Shown here: piece by piece, positions 37,733 to 49,279 of the stretch
Numbering within the stretch: the first letter of the stretch is position 1
Layout of the letters: each line of letters starts with the position of its first letter
Source: Delftia sp. PS-11
GTDB lineage: Bacteria > Pseudomonadota > Gammaproteobacteria > Burkholderiales > Burkholderiaceae_C
DNA: 64,000 nt
Direction of reading: 5' to 3'
Assembly: GCF_029870285.1 (NCBI RefSeq)
Contig: NZ_JACSYA010000003.1
Span: 1 to 64,000 of the forward strand
Notes under the pieces: generated by a model
What the model saw: the letters and a program-made list of their open reading frames with translations, nothing else
The model's database searches: none
Told to the model about the DNA's origin: nothing
Position numbers and translations under genes: made by a program

Positions 37733-38857
37733 TCAGTCCCGCGCGGTGCGCGCCATGTAGCGCTTGTGCCAGAAAAATGCGGTCAGCCCGACGGCGATCA
37801 GCGCCATCGATGCCATGGCCCACCAGAAGCCATCCTGCTTGTGCACCAGGGGGATGAACTCGAAATTCATCCCGAAGATGCCGGCAATCAGGTTCAGCGG
37901 CAGAAACACGGCCGTCAGCACGGTCAGCGTGCGCATGATGTCATTGGTGCGGTTGCTCTGCACGGAAAAATGCATTTGCACCACCGTCTCCGTGCTTTGC
38001 TCCAGCCGCCGCACATGGTGGACTACGCGTTCGATATGTTCAAGCACATCGCGGCTGCGCACCTTGAGCAGGTCCAGCTCGCGCAGCGCTGCGGCGCCCT
38101 CGGGCGCGCTCCAGGTCTCCAGAGCATCTATCCAGTCCTGAATGGCGGCGCGCTGGTCTTCGCAGACATCATCGAGTTCGTGCAGCGCCAGGCGCGCATC
38201 CAGCAGCGCGCCCCAGTTGGAAAAGCGCGTGCGCGGACGCAGCAGCTCGGTCTGCCAATGGTCCAGCTGGCGCGACAGCTCGCGGCGCAGGTCCAGAAAG
38301 CCATCCACGATCAGGTTGACCACGCGCAGCATCAGGTCGGCCGGGCTGGCGGGCAGGCGCGAGCCCGGCGAAGGGTTCAGCCGGCCTTCACGCGCATCCG
38401 TGGGCATGGCTGCCAGCAGCCGCGCCGCATAGGCATCGCGCACCGTGCAATCGTCGGGGTGCACGGACAGCAGCACCTGATCGAACAGGGCGAACCCCAC
38501 GGGGCTGGTATCGATGTTGCGCAGCACTGGCGGCCCGCTGCGCCGCACCGCGCTTTGCGGTGGCGCAGCAGGCGCGGCGGCGCGCACCTGGGCGGGGGCC
38601 AGGCGCCTGAAGACCAGCAGATCGTACTGCGAGGTGTAGTCGTAGCGCGAAGGCAGCTGGGCGTTGAGCAGGTCCGAGACATGCAGATCCACCAGCTGCT
38701 GTCCAGTCAGCGCCTGCAATGCGCGCTGCACATCGGCCAGTTGCTCCTGCAGCGCGGCGCGCGTGCAGGCAATCCACACGAAGCCCTGCGGCGGCAACTG
38801 CGCAGGAAGTGCGGCCAGCTCTGCCGCGCCGCCGGCCTGCAGGTGCAGGATGCGCAT
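37733..38857 (-). CDS. CorA-family divalent-cation transporter
   Basis: A 374-residue CorA/ZntB-family channel. The soluble N-terminal two thirds is rich in helices (RLEQSTETVVQMHFSVQSNRT marks the long gating helix), followed by two C-terminal membrane helices joined by the GMN selectivity motif (AGIFGMNFE) and a basic tail WHKRYMART. Mg, Co or Zn could be the ion. ATG 38857 starts 14 bases after hemB; an in-frame start inside hemB (38896) is less likely. Confidence 0.93.
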   Translation of the reverse strand: MRILHLQAGGAAELAALPAQLPPQGFVWIACTRAALQEQLADVQRALQALTGQQLVDLHVSDLLNAQLPSRYDYTSQYDLLVFRRLAPAQVRAAAPAAPPQSAVRRSGPPVLRNIDTSPVGFALFDQVLLSVHPDDCTVRDAYAARLLAAMPTDAREGRLNPSPGSRLPASPADLMLRVVNLIVDGFLDLRRELSRQLDHWQTELLRPRTRFSNWGALLDARLALHELDDVCEDQRAAIQDWIDALETWSAPEGAAALRELDLLKVRSRDVLEHIERVVHHVRRLEQSTETVVQMHFSVQSNRTNDIMRTLTVLTAVFLPLNLIAGIFGMNFEFIPLVHKQDGFWWAMASMALIAVGLTAFFWHKRYMARTARD

Positions 38858-38870
38858 GCCTTGCGTGCTG

Positions 38871-39989
<1,119 letters not shown>

Positions 39990-39991
39990 TC

Positions 39992-40420
39992 ATGTTGTGG
40001 GTCAAAGCCTTTCATATTTTCTTCGTCATCGGCTGGTTTGCCGGCCTGTTCTACCTGCCGCGCATCTTCGTCAACCTTGCCATGTGCACGCCGGGCTCCG
40101 TGGCCGAGCGCGAACGCCTGCTGCTGATGGGGCGCAAGCTGCTGCGCTTCAGCACGCTGCTGGCCGTGCCGGCCCTGGGCCTGGGGCTGTGGCTGTACCT
40201 GGGCTATGGCATCGGCAAGGGGCCGGGCAATGGCTGGATGCATGCCAAGCTGACCTGCGTGCTGCTGGTCATCGGCTTTCACCATGCCTGCGCGCGGCTG
40301 CTGCGCAAGCTCGTCGACAACCAGGATCAGCACAGCCACCGCTGGTTCCGCCTGTTCAACGAGGTGCCCACCCTGCTGCTGGCGGCCATTCTGGTGCTGG
40401 TGGTGGTCAAGCCCTTCTGA
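39992..40420 (+). CDS. hemJ: HemJ-type protoporphyrinogen IX oxidase
   Basis: A 142-residue membrane protein with four helices. The family signature is clear: LWVKAFHIFFVIGWFAGLFYLPR at the N-terminus (His8), MHAKLTCVLL in the middle and FRLFNEVPTLLL near the end. HemJ oxidises protoporphyrinogen IX to protoporphyrin IX, the penultimate step of heme synthesis, and replaces HemG/HemY in many proteobacteria. Annotation pipelines often label it CopD family or UPF0093. It is divergent from hemB with 113 bases between the starts, which supports a heme role. Confidence 0.88.
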   Translation: MLWVKAFHIFFVIGWFAGLFYLPRIFVNLAMCTPGSVAERERLLLMGRKLLRFSTLLAVPALGLGLWLYLGYGIGKGPGNGWMHAKLTCVLLVIGFHHACARLLRKLVDNQDQHSHRWFRLFNEVPTLLLAAILVLVVVKPF

Positions 40421-40442
40421 GCCGGGGTGCGGGGGGCGGGCA

Positions 40443-41552
40443 GTGGCATACAAGACTTCAGCCTGGCCGCTGGCGCTGGTCTACGCGGCGCTCATCGTCT
40501 TTGCCAGCCTGTTTCCCTTTGACGGCTGGCGTGCACAGGGCATCGATCCGCTGGTCTTCCTGACGGCCAGGATTCCGCCGCCCTACTGGACCTGGTTCGA
40601 TGTCAACACCAATGTCGCCGGCTACGCGCCGCTGGGCTTTTTGCTGGCCCTGGCGCTGATGCGCAGCGGCATGCCGTGCATGGCCGTGCCGCTGGCGGCG
40701 CTGGCAGGGGTATTGCTGTCGCTGGTCATGGAGTTTCTGCAGATCTATCTGCCCCAGCGCGTGCCCTCCAACCTGGATCTGACGCTCAATGCGGGCGGCG
40801 CGCTGCTGGGCGCGCTGCTGGCGCTGCTGCTGGAGCGCCTGGGCGCCGTGGCGCGCTGGGATGCCTTTCGCAGCCACTGGCTCGGCGACGATGGCGGTGG
40901 CGCGCTGGCGCTGCTGGCGCTGTGGCCTTTCGCACTGCTGTTTCCGGCTGCCGTGCCCTTCGGGCTGGGGCAGGTGCTGGAACGGCTGGAGCAGGCCCTG
41001 CAGGACCTGCTGGAAGGCACGCCCTTCCTGGCCTGGCTGCCACAGGGCGATCCTGGCATGACGCCGCTGTCGCCAGTCACCGAGATGCTGTGCGTGATGC
41101 TGGGCCTGTGGGCCCCCTGCCTGCTGGCCTACTGCGTGATGCGCCATACGGGCCGGCGCGCCGTGCTGGCCATGCTCACCATCCTGGCCGGCGTCGGCGT
41201 CTCGGCCCTGTCCGCAGCGCTGAGCTGGGGGCCTGCCCACGCCTGGGAGTGGGTGGACCTGCCCGTGCGCATGGGCGTCTGGGGCGGGCTGGGGCTGTCC
41301 ATGGTGGCGCTGCCGCTGCCGCGCCGCGCCTGTGCAGCACTGCTGCTGCTGGCATTGATGCTCAACCTGAGTATTCTCAACCAGGCCCCGACCAGCGCCT
41401 ACTTCTCGGAAACGCTGCAGGCCTGGGAGCAGGGGCGCTTCATCCGGTTTTACGGGCTGGGCCAGTGGCTGGGCTGGCTGTGGCCCTATGCCACCCTGGC
41501 CTATGTGGTGCTGAGGGTGGCCCAGAGGCAAACCATGGGTGACACCGCCTAA
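40443..41552 (+). CDS. VanZ-family membrane protein
   Basis: A 369-residue membrane protein. The N-terminal about 130 residues are VanZ-like (FASLFPFDGW, DVNTNVAGYAPLGFLLAL, EFLQIYLPQRVPSNLDLTLNAGGALLGA). The second half has about five more helices not found in short VanZ proteins. VanZ itself gives low-level teicoplanin resistance; the role of this long form is unknown. It starts at GTG 40443 after a G-rich ribosome-binding site, 22 bases past hemJ, so the two may be co-transcribed. Confidence 0.85.
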   Translation: MAYKTSAWPLALVYAALIVFASLFPFDGWRAQGIDPLVFLTARIPPPYWTWFDVNTNVAGYAPLGFLLALALMRSGMPCMAVPLAALAGVLLSLVMEFLQIYLPQRVPSNLDLTLNAGGALLGALLALLLERLGAVARWDAFRSHWLGDDGGGALALLALWPFALLFPAAVPFGLGQVLERLEQALQDLLEGTPFLAWLPQGDPGMTPLSPVTEMLCVMLGLWAPCLLAYCVMRHTGRRAVLAMLTILAGVGVSALSAALSWGPAHAWEWVDLPVRMGVWGGLGLSMVALPLPRRACAALLLLALMLNLSILNQAPTSAYFSETLQAWEQGRFIRFYGLGQWLGWLWPYATLAYVVLRVAQRQTMGDTA

Positions 41553-41563
41553 AATCCTGCTCC

Positions 41564-41938
41564 ATGAGCGAATCCCCACGTCCAGCGGCCGACGCAGGTC
41601 CGCAAGGCACGGGCGGCTACTATGCCCGCCACATCTTCTTTTGCCTCAACGAACGGCCGGGCGGCGAGGACTGCTGTGCGCTGCACGGCGCCAAGGCCGG
41701 CTTTGACCATTGCAAGCAGCAGGTCAAGCAGCTGGGCCTGGCTGGCAAGGGCCAGGTGCGCGTGAACAAGGCAGGCTGCCTGGACCGCTGCGCCGGTGCG
41801 CCGGTCGCCGTGGTCTACCCGGAAGGCACTTGGTACACCTTCGTGGACGAGTCCGATATCGACGAAATCGTCGAATCCCACCTCAAGAACGGCCAGCCGG
41901 TGGAACGCCTGATGCTGCCTCCGGACGTAGGCCGCTGA
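41564..41938 (+). CDS. Thioredoxin-like (2Fe-2S) ferredoxin
   Basis: A 124-residue protein of the thioredoxin-fold 2Fe-2S ferredoxin family. Likely cluster ligands are C27, C37 or C38, C72 and C76 (AGCLDRCAGAP). The order RVNKAGCLDRC...PEGTWYTFVDE is typical of the stand-alone proteobacterial form. Its electron-transfer partner is unknown. It lies 11 bases after the VanZ gene. Confidence 0.9.
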   Translation: MSESPRPAADAGPQGTGGYYARHIFFCLNERPGGEDCCALHGAKAGFDHCKQQVKQLGLAGKGQVRVNKAGCLDRCAGAPVAVVYPEGTWYTFVDESDIDEIVESHLKNGQPVERLMLPPDVGR

Positions 41939-42060
41939 GTCCTGGGCGACATTGGCGAAAGAGAGCCTGCGCCGGATGCGCGGGTCCTGCGGCGCAGGTG
42001 CCGCACCCCGGGCGGGCCAGCGCGGCACCGCTGCCCGGGGGCAAAATAAGGATGACGATT

Positions 42061-42696
42061 GTGAATGCGCAGACTGAACGTTTGACCTTGACCGGCGGCG
42101 CCGGCGCCATTCAGGCCTTGCGCGATGCGCCTGCGCCTGATGTGGCCCATCGCGGCACGGCCATCATTGCCCACCCCCATCCGCTGTTCGGCGGCACCAT
42201 GGACAACAAAGTGGTGCAGACGCTGGCGCGTGCCTTTGTCCAGTGCGGCTACACGGCCGTGCGCTTCAACTTCCGGGGTGTCGGCGACAGTGCAGGCACG
42301 CATGATGCGGGCCACGGCGAGGCCGAAGACATGCTGGCCGTGGTGCGCCAGGTGGCGCCCGAAGGCCCCATCGCGCTGGCAGGTTTCTCCTTTGGTGCTT
42401 TCGTCACCAGCCACGTGCTGGCTGCGCTGTGGCAGCAAGACCGTGTGGAAAAGGCCGTGTTGGTCGGCACCGCTGCCAGCCGCTTCAGCGTGGCCCCGCT
42501 GCCGCCTGAAGCCCATGACCGGACCCTGGTGGTCCATGGCGAAGCCGACGACACGGTGCCGCTGGCTGCCGTCATGGACTGGGCACGCCCGCAGATACTG
42601 CCTGTTACTGTCGTGCCGGGAGGGGGGCATTTCTTTCACGGACAATTGCCATTGCTCAAGAGCCTGGTCGTCCGCCATTTGCGCTCACTTCCCTAG
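42061..42696 (+). CDS. Alpha/beta hydrolase
   Basis: A 211-residue alpha/beta hydrolase. The oxyanion motif is AHPHPLFGGTMDNK (about 37-50), the nucleophile elbow GFSFGAF has Ser110, the acid is in VVHGEADDTVP, and the His is in PGGGHFFHGQL. Small proteobacterial members of this type have no known substrate. I chose GTG 42061 because AAGGA lies eight bases upstream; the ATG at 42052 would have no spacer from that site. Confidence 0.88.
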   Translation: MNAQTERLTLTGGAGAIQALRDAPAPDVAHRGTAIIAHPHPLFGGTMDNKVVQTLARAFVQCGYTAVRFNFRGVGDSAGTHDAGHGEAEDMLAVVRQVAPEGPIALAGFSFGAFVTSHVLAALWQQDRVEKAVLVGTAASRFSVAPLPPEAHDRTLVVHGEADDTVPLAAVMDWARPQILPVTVVPGGGHFFHGQLPLLKSLVVRHLRSLP

Positions 42697-42770
42697 CAGC
42701 CCGCGCTGCTGCTGCCATGCCTGCCCCCGGCGGCAGGCGCCCTTACTGCCCTTACGCGAGAGTTTTCCCC

Positions 42771-43940
42771 ATGAAGCCACTTTCCTCCACGCTGCGAGTC
42801 CTGGCCCTGGCGGCCGCCATGACGCCGGCCCTGGCACTGGCGCAGATCACCCCGCCCCAGCCGCCCGAGATCGCGGCGCGCAACTATCTTCTGATCGATG
42901 TCACTGCCAACCAGGTGCTGGGCGCCAAAGACATCGATGCCCCCATCGAACAGGCCTCGCTGACCAAACTCATGACCGGCTATCTGGTCTTCGATGCGCT
43001 GCGCGCCAAGAAGATCACGCTGGAGCAGCGCCTGCCCGTGAGCGAGCGCGCCTGGAAGATGCCCGGCTCGCGCATGTTCATCGACCCCAAGATGCAGGTG
43101 CCTGTCGATGACCTGCTCAAGGGCATGATCGTGCAGTCCGGCAATGACGCCACCATGGCCCTGGCCGAGGGCGTGGGCGGCTCGGCAGAGAACTTCGTGC
43201 GGCTCATGAACGAGCAGGCCAAGGCGCTGGGCATGAAGAACACCAGCTACAAGAACCCTGAAGGCCTGACCGAGCCCGGCCACCTGACCACGGCGCGCGA
43301 TCTGTCCATTCTGGCGCAGCGCCTCATGCAGGACTTCCCCGAGTACATGCACTATTACTCGACCAAGAAGTACTTCTACCCAGGCACGCCAGCCTCCAAC
43401 GGCACCAACCGCAATGCGCTGCTGTTCCGTGACCCGACCGTCGATGGCCTCAAGACCGGCCATACGGCCGCCGCAGGCTACTGCCTGGTGGCCACGGCCA
43501 AGCGCGATCTGCCCAATGTCGGCAGCCGCCGCCTGATCTCCATCGTGCTGGGCACGGCCAGCGAAAGCGCGCGCGCCAACGAAAGCCAGAAGCTGCTGAA
43601 CTGGGGCTACGCCGCCTTCGACGCTGTCAAGCTGTTCGATGCGGAGCAGGCCGTGGCCACGCCCGAGGTCTGGAAGGGCAAGGCAGGCAGCATCAAGATC
43701 GGTCGCACCACGCCCATCGTGGTCACCGTGCCGGCCGGCAGCGGTGGCAAGCTCAGTACGGAGGTGGTGCGCCAGGAGCCGCTGATCGCCCCCTTCGCCA
43801 AGGGCCAGACCATGGGGATGCTCAAGGTCAAGCTCGGAGCCGACACCGTGGCCGAAGTGCCGCTGGTGGCGCTGGAAGGCGTCGAGCAGGCGGGCTTCTT
43901 TGGCCGCGCCTGGGACGCTATCCGCCTCTGGATCAAGTAG
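42771..43940 (+). CDS. D-alanyl-D-alanine carboxypeptidase (PBP5/6 type)
   Basis: A 389-residue low-molecular-weight penicillin-binding protein that trims the terminal D-Ala of peptidoglycan stems. It has a signal peptide (to ALAQ, residue 25), S63-L-T-K66, S123-G-N and K228-T-G. After the peptidase domain comes the beta-rich PBP5 C-terminal domain (about 295-370), and the last residues form an amphipathic membrane anchor (FGRAWDAIRLWIK). It corresponds to DacA/DacC; which paralogue cannot be told. Confidence 0.94.
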   Translation: MKPLSSTLRVLALAAAMTPALALAQITPPQPPEIAARNYLLIDVTANQVLGAKDIDAPIEQASLTKLMTGYLVFDALRAKKITLEQRLPVSERAWKMPGSRMFIDPKMQVPVDDLLKGMIVQSGNDATMALAEGVGGSAENFVRLMNEQAKALGMKNTSYKNPEGLTEPGHLTTARDLSILAQRLMQDFPEYMHYYSTKKYFYPGTPASNGTNRNALLFRDPTVDGLKTGHTAAAGYCLVATAKRDLPNVGSRRLISIVLGTASESARANESQKLLNWGYAAFDAVKLFDAEQAVATPEVWKGKAGSIKIGRTTPIVVTVPAGSGGKLSTEVVRQEPLIAPFAKGQTMGMLKVKLGADTVAEVPLVALEGVEQAGFFGRAWDAIRLWIK

Positions 43941-43991
43941 ACGCCCACATGTGCCCGCGCCTGCCGCGCGCAGTGCTTTGTCGGGCGCCGG

Positions 43992-44020
43992 TTGTGCTAT
44001 CTGCTCCAAGCTGGTACAGT
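43992..44020 (+). promoter_or_regulatory. rpsL: Putative rpsL promoter
   Basis: TTGTGC (43992-43997), a 17-base spacer, then TACAGT (44015-44020) fits a sigma-70 promoter 78 bases upstream of rpsL. The leader after it can form a small hairpin, TTCGGA-ATT-TCCGAA (44031-44045), and repeats ATTCACGTTT twice, which could take part in ribosomal-protein feedback. This is by eye only. Confidence 0.45.
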
Positions 44021-44097
44021 CGAGGGCTTTTCGGAATTTCCGAAGGGATTCACGTTTTCGCTTTTCGCAAGCAATTCACGTTTAGGGACGTTTATTA

Positions 44098-44475
44098 ATG
44101 CCAACCATTAACCAACTCGTGCGTCAGGGCCGCACGGTCGAAGTTGTCAAATCCAAGAGCCCTGCTATGGAAAACTGCCCCCAGCGCCGTGGCGTGTGCA
44201 CCCGCGTGTACACCACGACGCCCAAGAAGCCTAACTCCGCTCTGCGTAAGGTTGCCAAGGTGCGCCTGACCAACGGCTTCGAGGTCATCTCCTACATCGG
44301 CGGCGAAGGCCACAACCTGCAAGAGCACAGCGTGGTGCTGGTGCGCGGCGGCCGTGTGAAGGACTTGCCCGGTGTGCGTTACCACATCGTGCGTGGTTCG
44401 CTTGACCTGCAAGGCGTCAAGGACCGCAAGCAAGCCCGTTCCAAGTACGGCGCGAAGAAGCCCAAGGCCAAGTAA
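44098..44475 (+). CDS. rpsL: 30S ribosomal protein S12
   Basis: 125 residues with the full S12 pattern: [10 protein letters not shown], then [38 protein letters not shown]. The streptomycin-site lysines appear in TTPKKPNSA and in the PGVRYH region in wild-type form. It is the first gene of the str cluster (rpsL-rpsG-fusA-tuf). The 160-base gap to rpsG shows no gene. Confidence 0.99.
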   Translation: MPTINQLVRQGRTVEVVKSKSPAMENCPQRRGVCTRVYTTTPKKPNSALRKVAKVRLTNGFEVISYIGGEGHNLQEHSVVLVRGGRVKDLPGVRYHIVRGSLDLQGVKDRKQARSKYGAKKPKAK

Positions 44476-44635
44476 GCCCTGCGCTTTTTCGGAGAAGGTG
44501 CTGTATCCCGCGTGGCGCGAGATCCAGCGTAGTGACCCCAAACGCAAATGTTTTGCGCGGGTCGAGTAAGTGGGAGTCCTGTTGGCTCTCGCGGTGTCTG
44601 AAAAGATGCCAACTGAAGCAAGATAGAGGTAAAAA

Positions 44636-45109
44636 ATGCCACGTCGTCGCGAAGTCCCCAAACGTGAAATCCTGCCGGATCCCAAGTTCGGCAATGTCGA
44701 GCTGTCCAAATTCATGAACGTGATCATGGAAGGCGGCAAGAAGGCAGTTGCAGAGCGCATCATTTACGGCGCTCTGGACCTGATCCAGAAGAAGCACCCC
44801 GACAAGGATCCCCTGGAAGCCTTCATCGTTGCCATCAACAACGTGAAGCCCATGGTCGAAGTCAAGTCCCGCCGCGTCGGTGGTGCCAACTACCAGGTGC
44901 CCGTCGAAGTGCGTCCCGTGCGCCGTCTGGCCCTGTCCATGCGCTGGCTCAAGGAAGCCGCCCGCAAGCGCGGCGAAAAGTCCATGGCCCAGCGCCTGGC
45001 CAACGAGCTGCTCGAGGCCACCGAAGGCCGTGGCGGCGCCATGAAGCGCCGTGACGAAGTGCACCGCATGGCCGAAGCCAACAAGGCGTTCAGCCACTTC
45101 CGCTTCTAA
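44636..45109 (+). CDS. rpsG: 30S ribosomal protein S7
   Basis: 157 residues, the normal length for S7, which organises the head of the 30S subunit and binds 16S rRNA directly. It begins [19 protein letters not shown] and ends with [15 protein letters not shown]. In enterobacteria S7 represses the str operon; the same may hold here. AGAGGTAAAAA precedes the ATG. A hairpin follows at about 45131-45165. Confidence 0.99.
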   Translation: MPRRREVPKREILPDPKFGNVELSKFMNVIMEGGKKAVAERIIYGALDLIQKKHPDKDPLEAFIVAINNVKPMVEVKSRRVGGANYQVPVEVRPVRRLALSMRWLKEAARKRGEKSMAQRLANELLEATEGRGGAMKRRDEVHRMAEANKAFSHFRF

Positions 45110-45130
45110 GAGCGTCTCGCTCCTGGATCA

Positions 45131-45165
45131 GACAGGCCGCATGCATTTTTGCCTGCGGCCTTGTC
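45131..45165 (+). other. Hairpin between rpsG and fusA
   Basis: AGGCCGCA (45134-45141) pairs with TGCGGCCT (45154-45161), extended by GAC/GTC across a one-base bulge. No T-run follows on the plus strand, so it looks like an RNA processing or regulatory structure in the 153-base rpsG-fusA spacer rather than a terminator. Confidence 0.4.
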
Positions 45166-45262
45166 TCGATTAGGAGCATCCCCAGATAAGACTGCTGTCC
45201 GTCTGCACCATGAGGCTGGAACGGGCAGAGACTCCCTCCATACGATCAATCAAGGATCCATC

Positions 45263-47371
45263 ATGGCTCGCAAGACCCCCATCGAGCGCTACCGCAATAT
45301 CGGTATCTCCGCCCACATCGACGCAGGCAAGACCACCACGACAGAACGTATCCTGTTCTATACCGGTGTGACCCACAAGCTGGGCGAAGTGCACGACGGC
45401 GCTGCTACGACCGACTGGATGGAGCAAGAGCAAGAGCGCGGCATCACCATCACTTCCGCAGCAGTGACCTGCTTCTGGAAGGGCATGGACCTGTCCTACC
45501 CCGAGCACCGCTTCAACATCATCGACACCCCCGGCCACGTGGACTTCACGATCGAAGTGGAGCGTTCCATGCGCGTGCTGGACGGCGCCTGCATGGTGTA
45601 CTGTGCCGTGGGTGGCGTGCAGCCCCAGTCCGAAACCGTGTGGCGCCAGGCCAACAAGTACAAGGTGCCGCGTCTGGCCTTCGTGAACAAGATGGACCGC
45701 ACCGGCGCCAACTTCTTCAAGGTCTATGACCAGATGAAGCTGCGCCTGAAGGCCAACCCCGTGCCCGTGGTGATCCCGATCGGCGCCGAAGAAAACTTCA
45801 AGGGCGTGGTCGACCTGGTCAAGATGAAGGCCATCCTCTGGGACGAAGCTTCCCAGGGCATGAAGTTCGAATACCACGACATCCCGGCCGAACTGGTCGA
45901 GGCTGCCAACAAGTGGCGCGAGAACATGGTCGAAGCCGCTGCCGAAGCCAGCGAAGACCTGATGAACAAGTACCTGGAAGAAGGTACCCTGTCCGAGGCT
46001 GACGTCAAGGCCGGCCTGCGTGCCCGTACCCTGGCCACCGAAATCCAGCCCATGCTGTGCGGCACCGCCTTCAAGAACAAGGGCGTGCAGCGCATGCTGG
46101 ACGCCGTGATCGACTACCTGCCCGCGCCCGTGGACATCCCCGACGTGGAAGGCACCGATCCCGACAACGAAGAAAACCGCCTGGCCCGCAAGGCTGACGA
46201 CGCTGAGAAGTTCTCGGCCCTGGCCTTCAAGCTGATGACCGACCCCTTCGTCGGCCAGCTGACCTTCGTGCGCGTCTACTCCGGCGTGCTGACCAAGGGT
46301 GACAGCGTTCTGAACTCCGTCAAGGGCAAGAAGGAACGTATCGGCCGTATCGTGCAGATGCACGCCAACGAGCGTATCGAAGTCGAAGAAATCCGCGCTG
46401 GCGACATCGCTGCCTGCGTGGGCCTGAAGGACGTGACCACCGGTGAAACCCTGTGCGACCCCGATGCACCCATCGTGCTCGAGCGCATGGTCTTCCCCGA
46501 GCCCGTGATCGCCCAGGCCGTCGAGCCCAAGTCCAAGGCCGACCAGGAAAAGATGGGCATCGCCCTGTCGCGCCTGGCTGCTGAAGACCCGTCCTTCCGC
46601 GTGCGCACCGACGAAGAATCGGGCCAGACCATCATCGCCGGCATGGGCGAGCTGCACCTGGAAATCATCGTGGACCGCATGAAGCGCGAGTTCAACGTGG
46701 AAGCCAACGTGGGCAAGCCCCAGGTGGCCTACCGCGAAACCGTGCGCAAGACCGTGACCGACGTGGACGGCAAGTTCGTTCGCCAGTCCGGCGGCAAGGG
46801 CCAGTACGGCCACGTGGTGTTCACGCTGGAACCCCAGGAAGCTGGCAAGGGCTTCGAGTTCGTCGACGAAATCAAGGGCGGCGTGGTTCCGCGCGAGTAC
46901 ATCCCCGCTGTGGAAAAGGGCGTGATCGAAGCCCTGACCAGCGGCGTGCTGGCCGGCTACCCCGTGGTGGACGTCAAGGTGCGTCTGACCTTCGGTTCGT
47001 ACCACGATGTGGACTCGTCCGAGCAGGCGTTCAAGATGGCCGCTATCTTCGGCTTCAAGGAAGCCGCCAAGAAGGCCAATCCCGTCATCCTGGAACCCAT
47101 GATGGCCGTGGAGGTCGAGACCCCCGAAGACTACGCCGGCACCGTGATGGGCGACCTGTCCTCGCGCCGTGGCATGGTCCAGGGCATGGACGACATGGTC
47201 GGCGGCGGCAAGGCCATCAAGGCTGAAGTTCCGCTGTCCGAAATGTTCGGCTACGCGACCTCGCTGCGTTCGCAGACGCAAGGCCGCGCCACCTACACCA
47301 TGGAGTTCAAGCACTACGCCGAAGCTCCCCGCAACGTGGCTGAAGCCATCGTTGCTGCTCGCGCAAAGTAA
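45263..47371 (+). CDS. fusA: Elongation factor G
   Basis: A 702-residue translocation GTPase. The G motifs are [12 protein letters not shown] (P-loop), DTPGHVDFT and NKMDRTGA. Domains II-V follow, with the C-terminal [23 protein letters not shown] 45263 after CAAGGATC gives the standard N-terminus ([15 protein letters not shown]); the frame is open upstream but not family-like. A 777-codon open frame on the opposite strand is only a GC-rich shadow. Confidence 0.99.
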   Translation: MARKTPIERYRNIGISAHIDAGKTTTTERILFYTGVTHKLGEVHDGAATTDWMEQEQERGITITSAAVTCFWKGMDLSYPEHRFNIIDTPGHVDFTIEVERSMRVLDGACMVYCAVGGVQPQSETVWRQANKYKVPRLAFVNKMDRTGANFFKVYDQMKLRLKANPVPVVIPIGAEENFKGVVDLVKMKAILWDEASQGMKFEYHDIPAELVEAANKWRENMVEAAAEASEDLMNKYLEEGTLSEADVKAGLRARTLATEIQPMLCGTAFKNKGVQRMLDAVIDYLPAPVDIPDVEGTDPDNEENRLARKADDAEKFSALAFKLMTDPFVGQLTFVRVYSGVLTKGDSVLNSVKGKKERIGRIVQMHANERIEVEEIRAGDIAACVGLKDVTTGETLCDPDAPIVLERMVFPEPVIAQAVEPKSKADQEKMGIALSRLAAEDPSFRVRTDEESGQTIIAGMGELHLEIIVDRMKREFNVEANVGKPQVAYRETVRKTVTDVDGKFVRQSGGKGQYGHVVFTLEPQEAGKGFEFVDEIKGGVVPREYIPAVEKGVIEALTSGVLAGYPVVDVKVRLTFGSYHDVDSSEQAFKMAAIFGFKEAAKKANPVILEPMMAVEVETPEDYAGTVMGDLSSRRGMVQGMDDMVGGGKAIKAEVPLSEMFGYATSLRSQTQGRATYTMEFKHYAEAPRNVAEAIVAARAK

Positions 47372-47380
47372 GCAACTTTG

Positions 47381-47441
47381 TATAATTGAAGGCTTTTGAG
47401 TTGCGGTGTCCTGGCAGTCATGCCCGGACACCGTGATTTTT
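47381..47441 (+). promoter_or_regulatory. tuf: tuf leader: -10 hexamer followed by terminator-like hairpin
   Basis: A perfect TATAAT (47381-47386) lies 10 bases after the fusA stop; no good -35 pairs with it. A strong hairpin follows, CGGTGTCC/GGACACCG (47404-47411, 47426-47433) with an inner GGCA/TGCC, then TGATTTTT (47434-47441). This can be the fusA terminator, a tuf attenuator, or both. The tuf ATG is 102 bases further on. Confidence 0.5.
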
Positions 47442-47543
47442 GCCGGTCTGCGATCCCATGCCGTCCTGTCACCTGTGCGGGGCGATGAAGCAATGGGGTG
47501 CAAACCTTAAACATCACACAGGTTTTGCTCTTTTGGAGAAATC

Positions 47544-48734
<1,191 letters not shown>

Positions 48735-48758
48735 TTCTTAGAAGACTAGGAATACACA

Positions 48759-49070
48759 ATGTCCAAGCAAAAAATCCGCATCCGCCTGAAGGCGTTCGAC
48801 TACAAGCTGATCGACCAGTCCGCTGCCGAGATCGTTGACACTGCCAAGCGCACCGGCGCGATCGTCAAGGGCCCCGTGCCCCTGCCGACCCGCATGAAGC
48901 GTTTCGACATCCTGCGTTCGCCGCACGTCAACAAGAGCAGCCGCGACCAGTTCGAAATCCGCACCCACCAGCGTCTGATGGACATCGTCGACCCGACCGA
49001 CAAGACGGTTGACGCTCTGATGAAGCTGGACCTGCCCGCAGGCGTGGACGTCGAGATCAAGCTGCAATAA
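48759..49070 (+). CDS. rpsJ: 30S ribosomal protein S10
   Basis: 103 residues, the exact family length, beginning [21 protein letters not shown]10 is also NusE, a partner of NusB and NusG in antitermination. It sits 24 bases after tuf, so tuf and rpsJ can share a transcript. The next gene, rplC, is unusually far away (209 bases). Confidence 0.99.
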   Translation: MSKQKIRIRLKAFDYKLIDQSAAEIVDTAKRTGAIVKGPVPLPTRMKRFDILRSPHVNKSSRDQFEIRTHQRLMDIVDPTDKTVDALMKLDLPAGVDVEIKLQ

Positions 49071-49109
49071 GCCTTTCCCGGCCTCTTCGTGGGGCCTTGA
49101 ATCGCTTGA

Positions 49110-49148
49110 TTTAACGCGAACTTGCTTGAAAGAGCAGTTCGCGTTAAA
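49110..49148 (+). repeat. 13-bp inverted repeat between rpsJ and rplC
   Basis: TTTAACGCGAACT (49110-49122) and AGTTCGCGTTAAA (49136-49148) are perfect complements with a 13-base loop. In RNA this would be a long stable stem, followed only by ATTT. It splits the S10 cluster into a tuf-rpsJ part and an rplC-to-rpsQ part, and overlaps a promoter-like pair. Confidence 0.85.
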
Positions 49149-49150
49149 AT
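49122..49150 (+). promoter_or_regulatory. rplC: Possible internal promoter for rplC-rpsQ
   Basis: TTGCTT (49122-49127), a 17-base spacer and TAAAAT (49145-49150) make a sigma-70-like promoter 130 bases upstream of the rplC start. It lies within the inverted repeat, so the DNA could act as promoter and operator or the RNA of the upstream transcript as a terminator. Confidence 0.45.
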
Positions 49151-49279
49151 TTGGGGCTTCGCCTTTCTTGAGCGAAGTTTTATCAACCTTCTTTCGTGCG
49201 TGAAGCCTTGGCAGTCCTTGGTGGGAGCGCAACGCTGTGCCAATTGCAGTTTCAGCGGCGGAAGTTTTGGAGCAAACAA

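Noticed and set aside
45170-47503. 777-codon open frame antisense to fusA
   Set aside because: It mirrors a highly biased GC-rich gene; its translation is rich in His, Gly and Val with no domain pattern.
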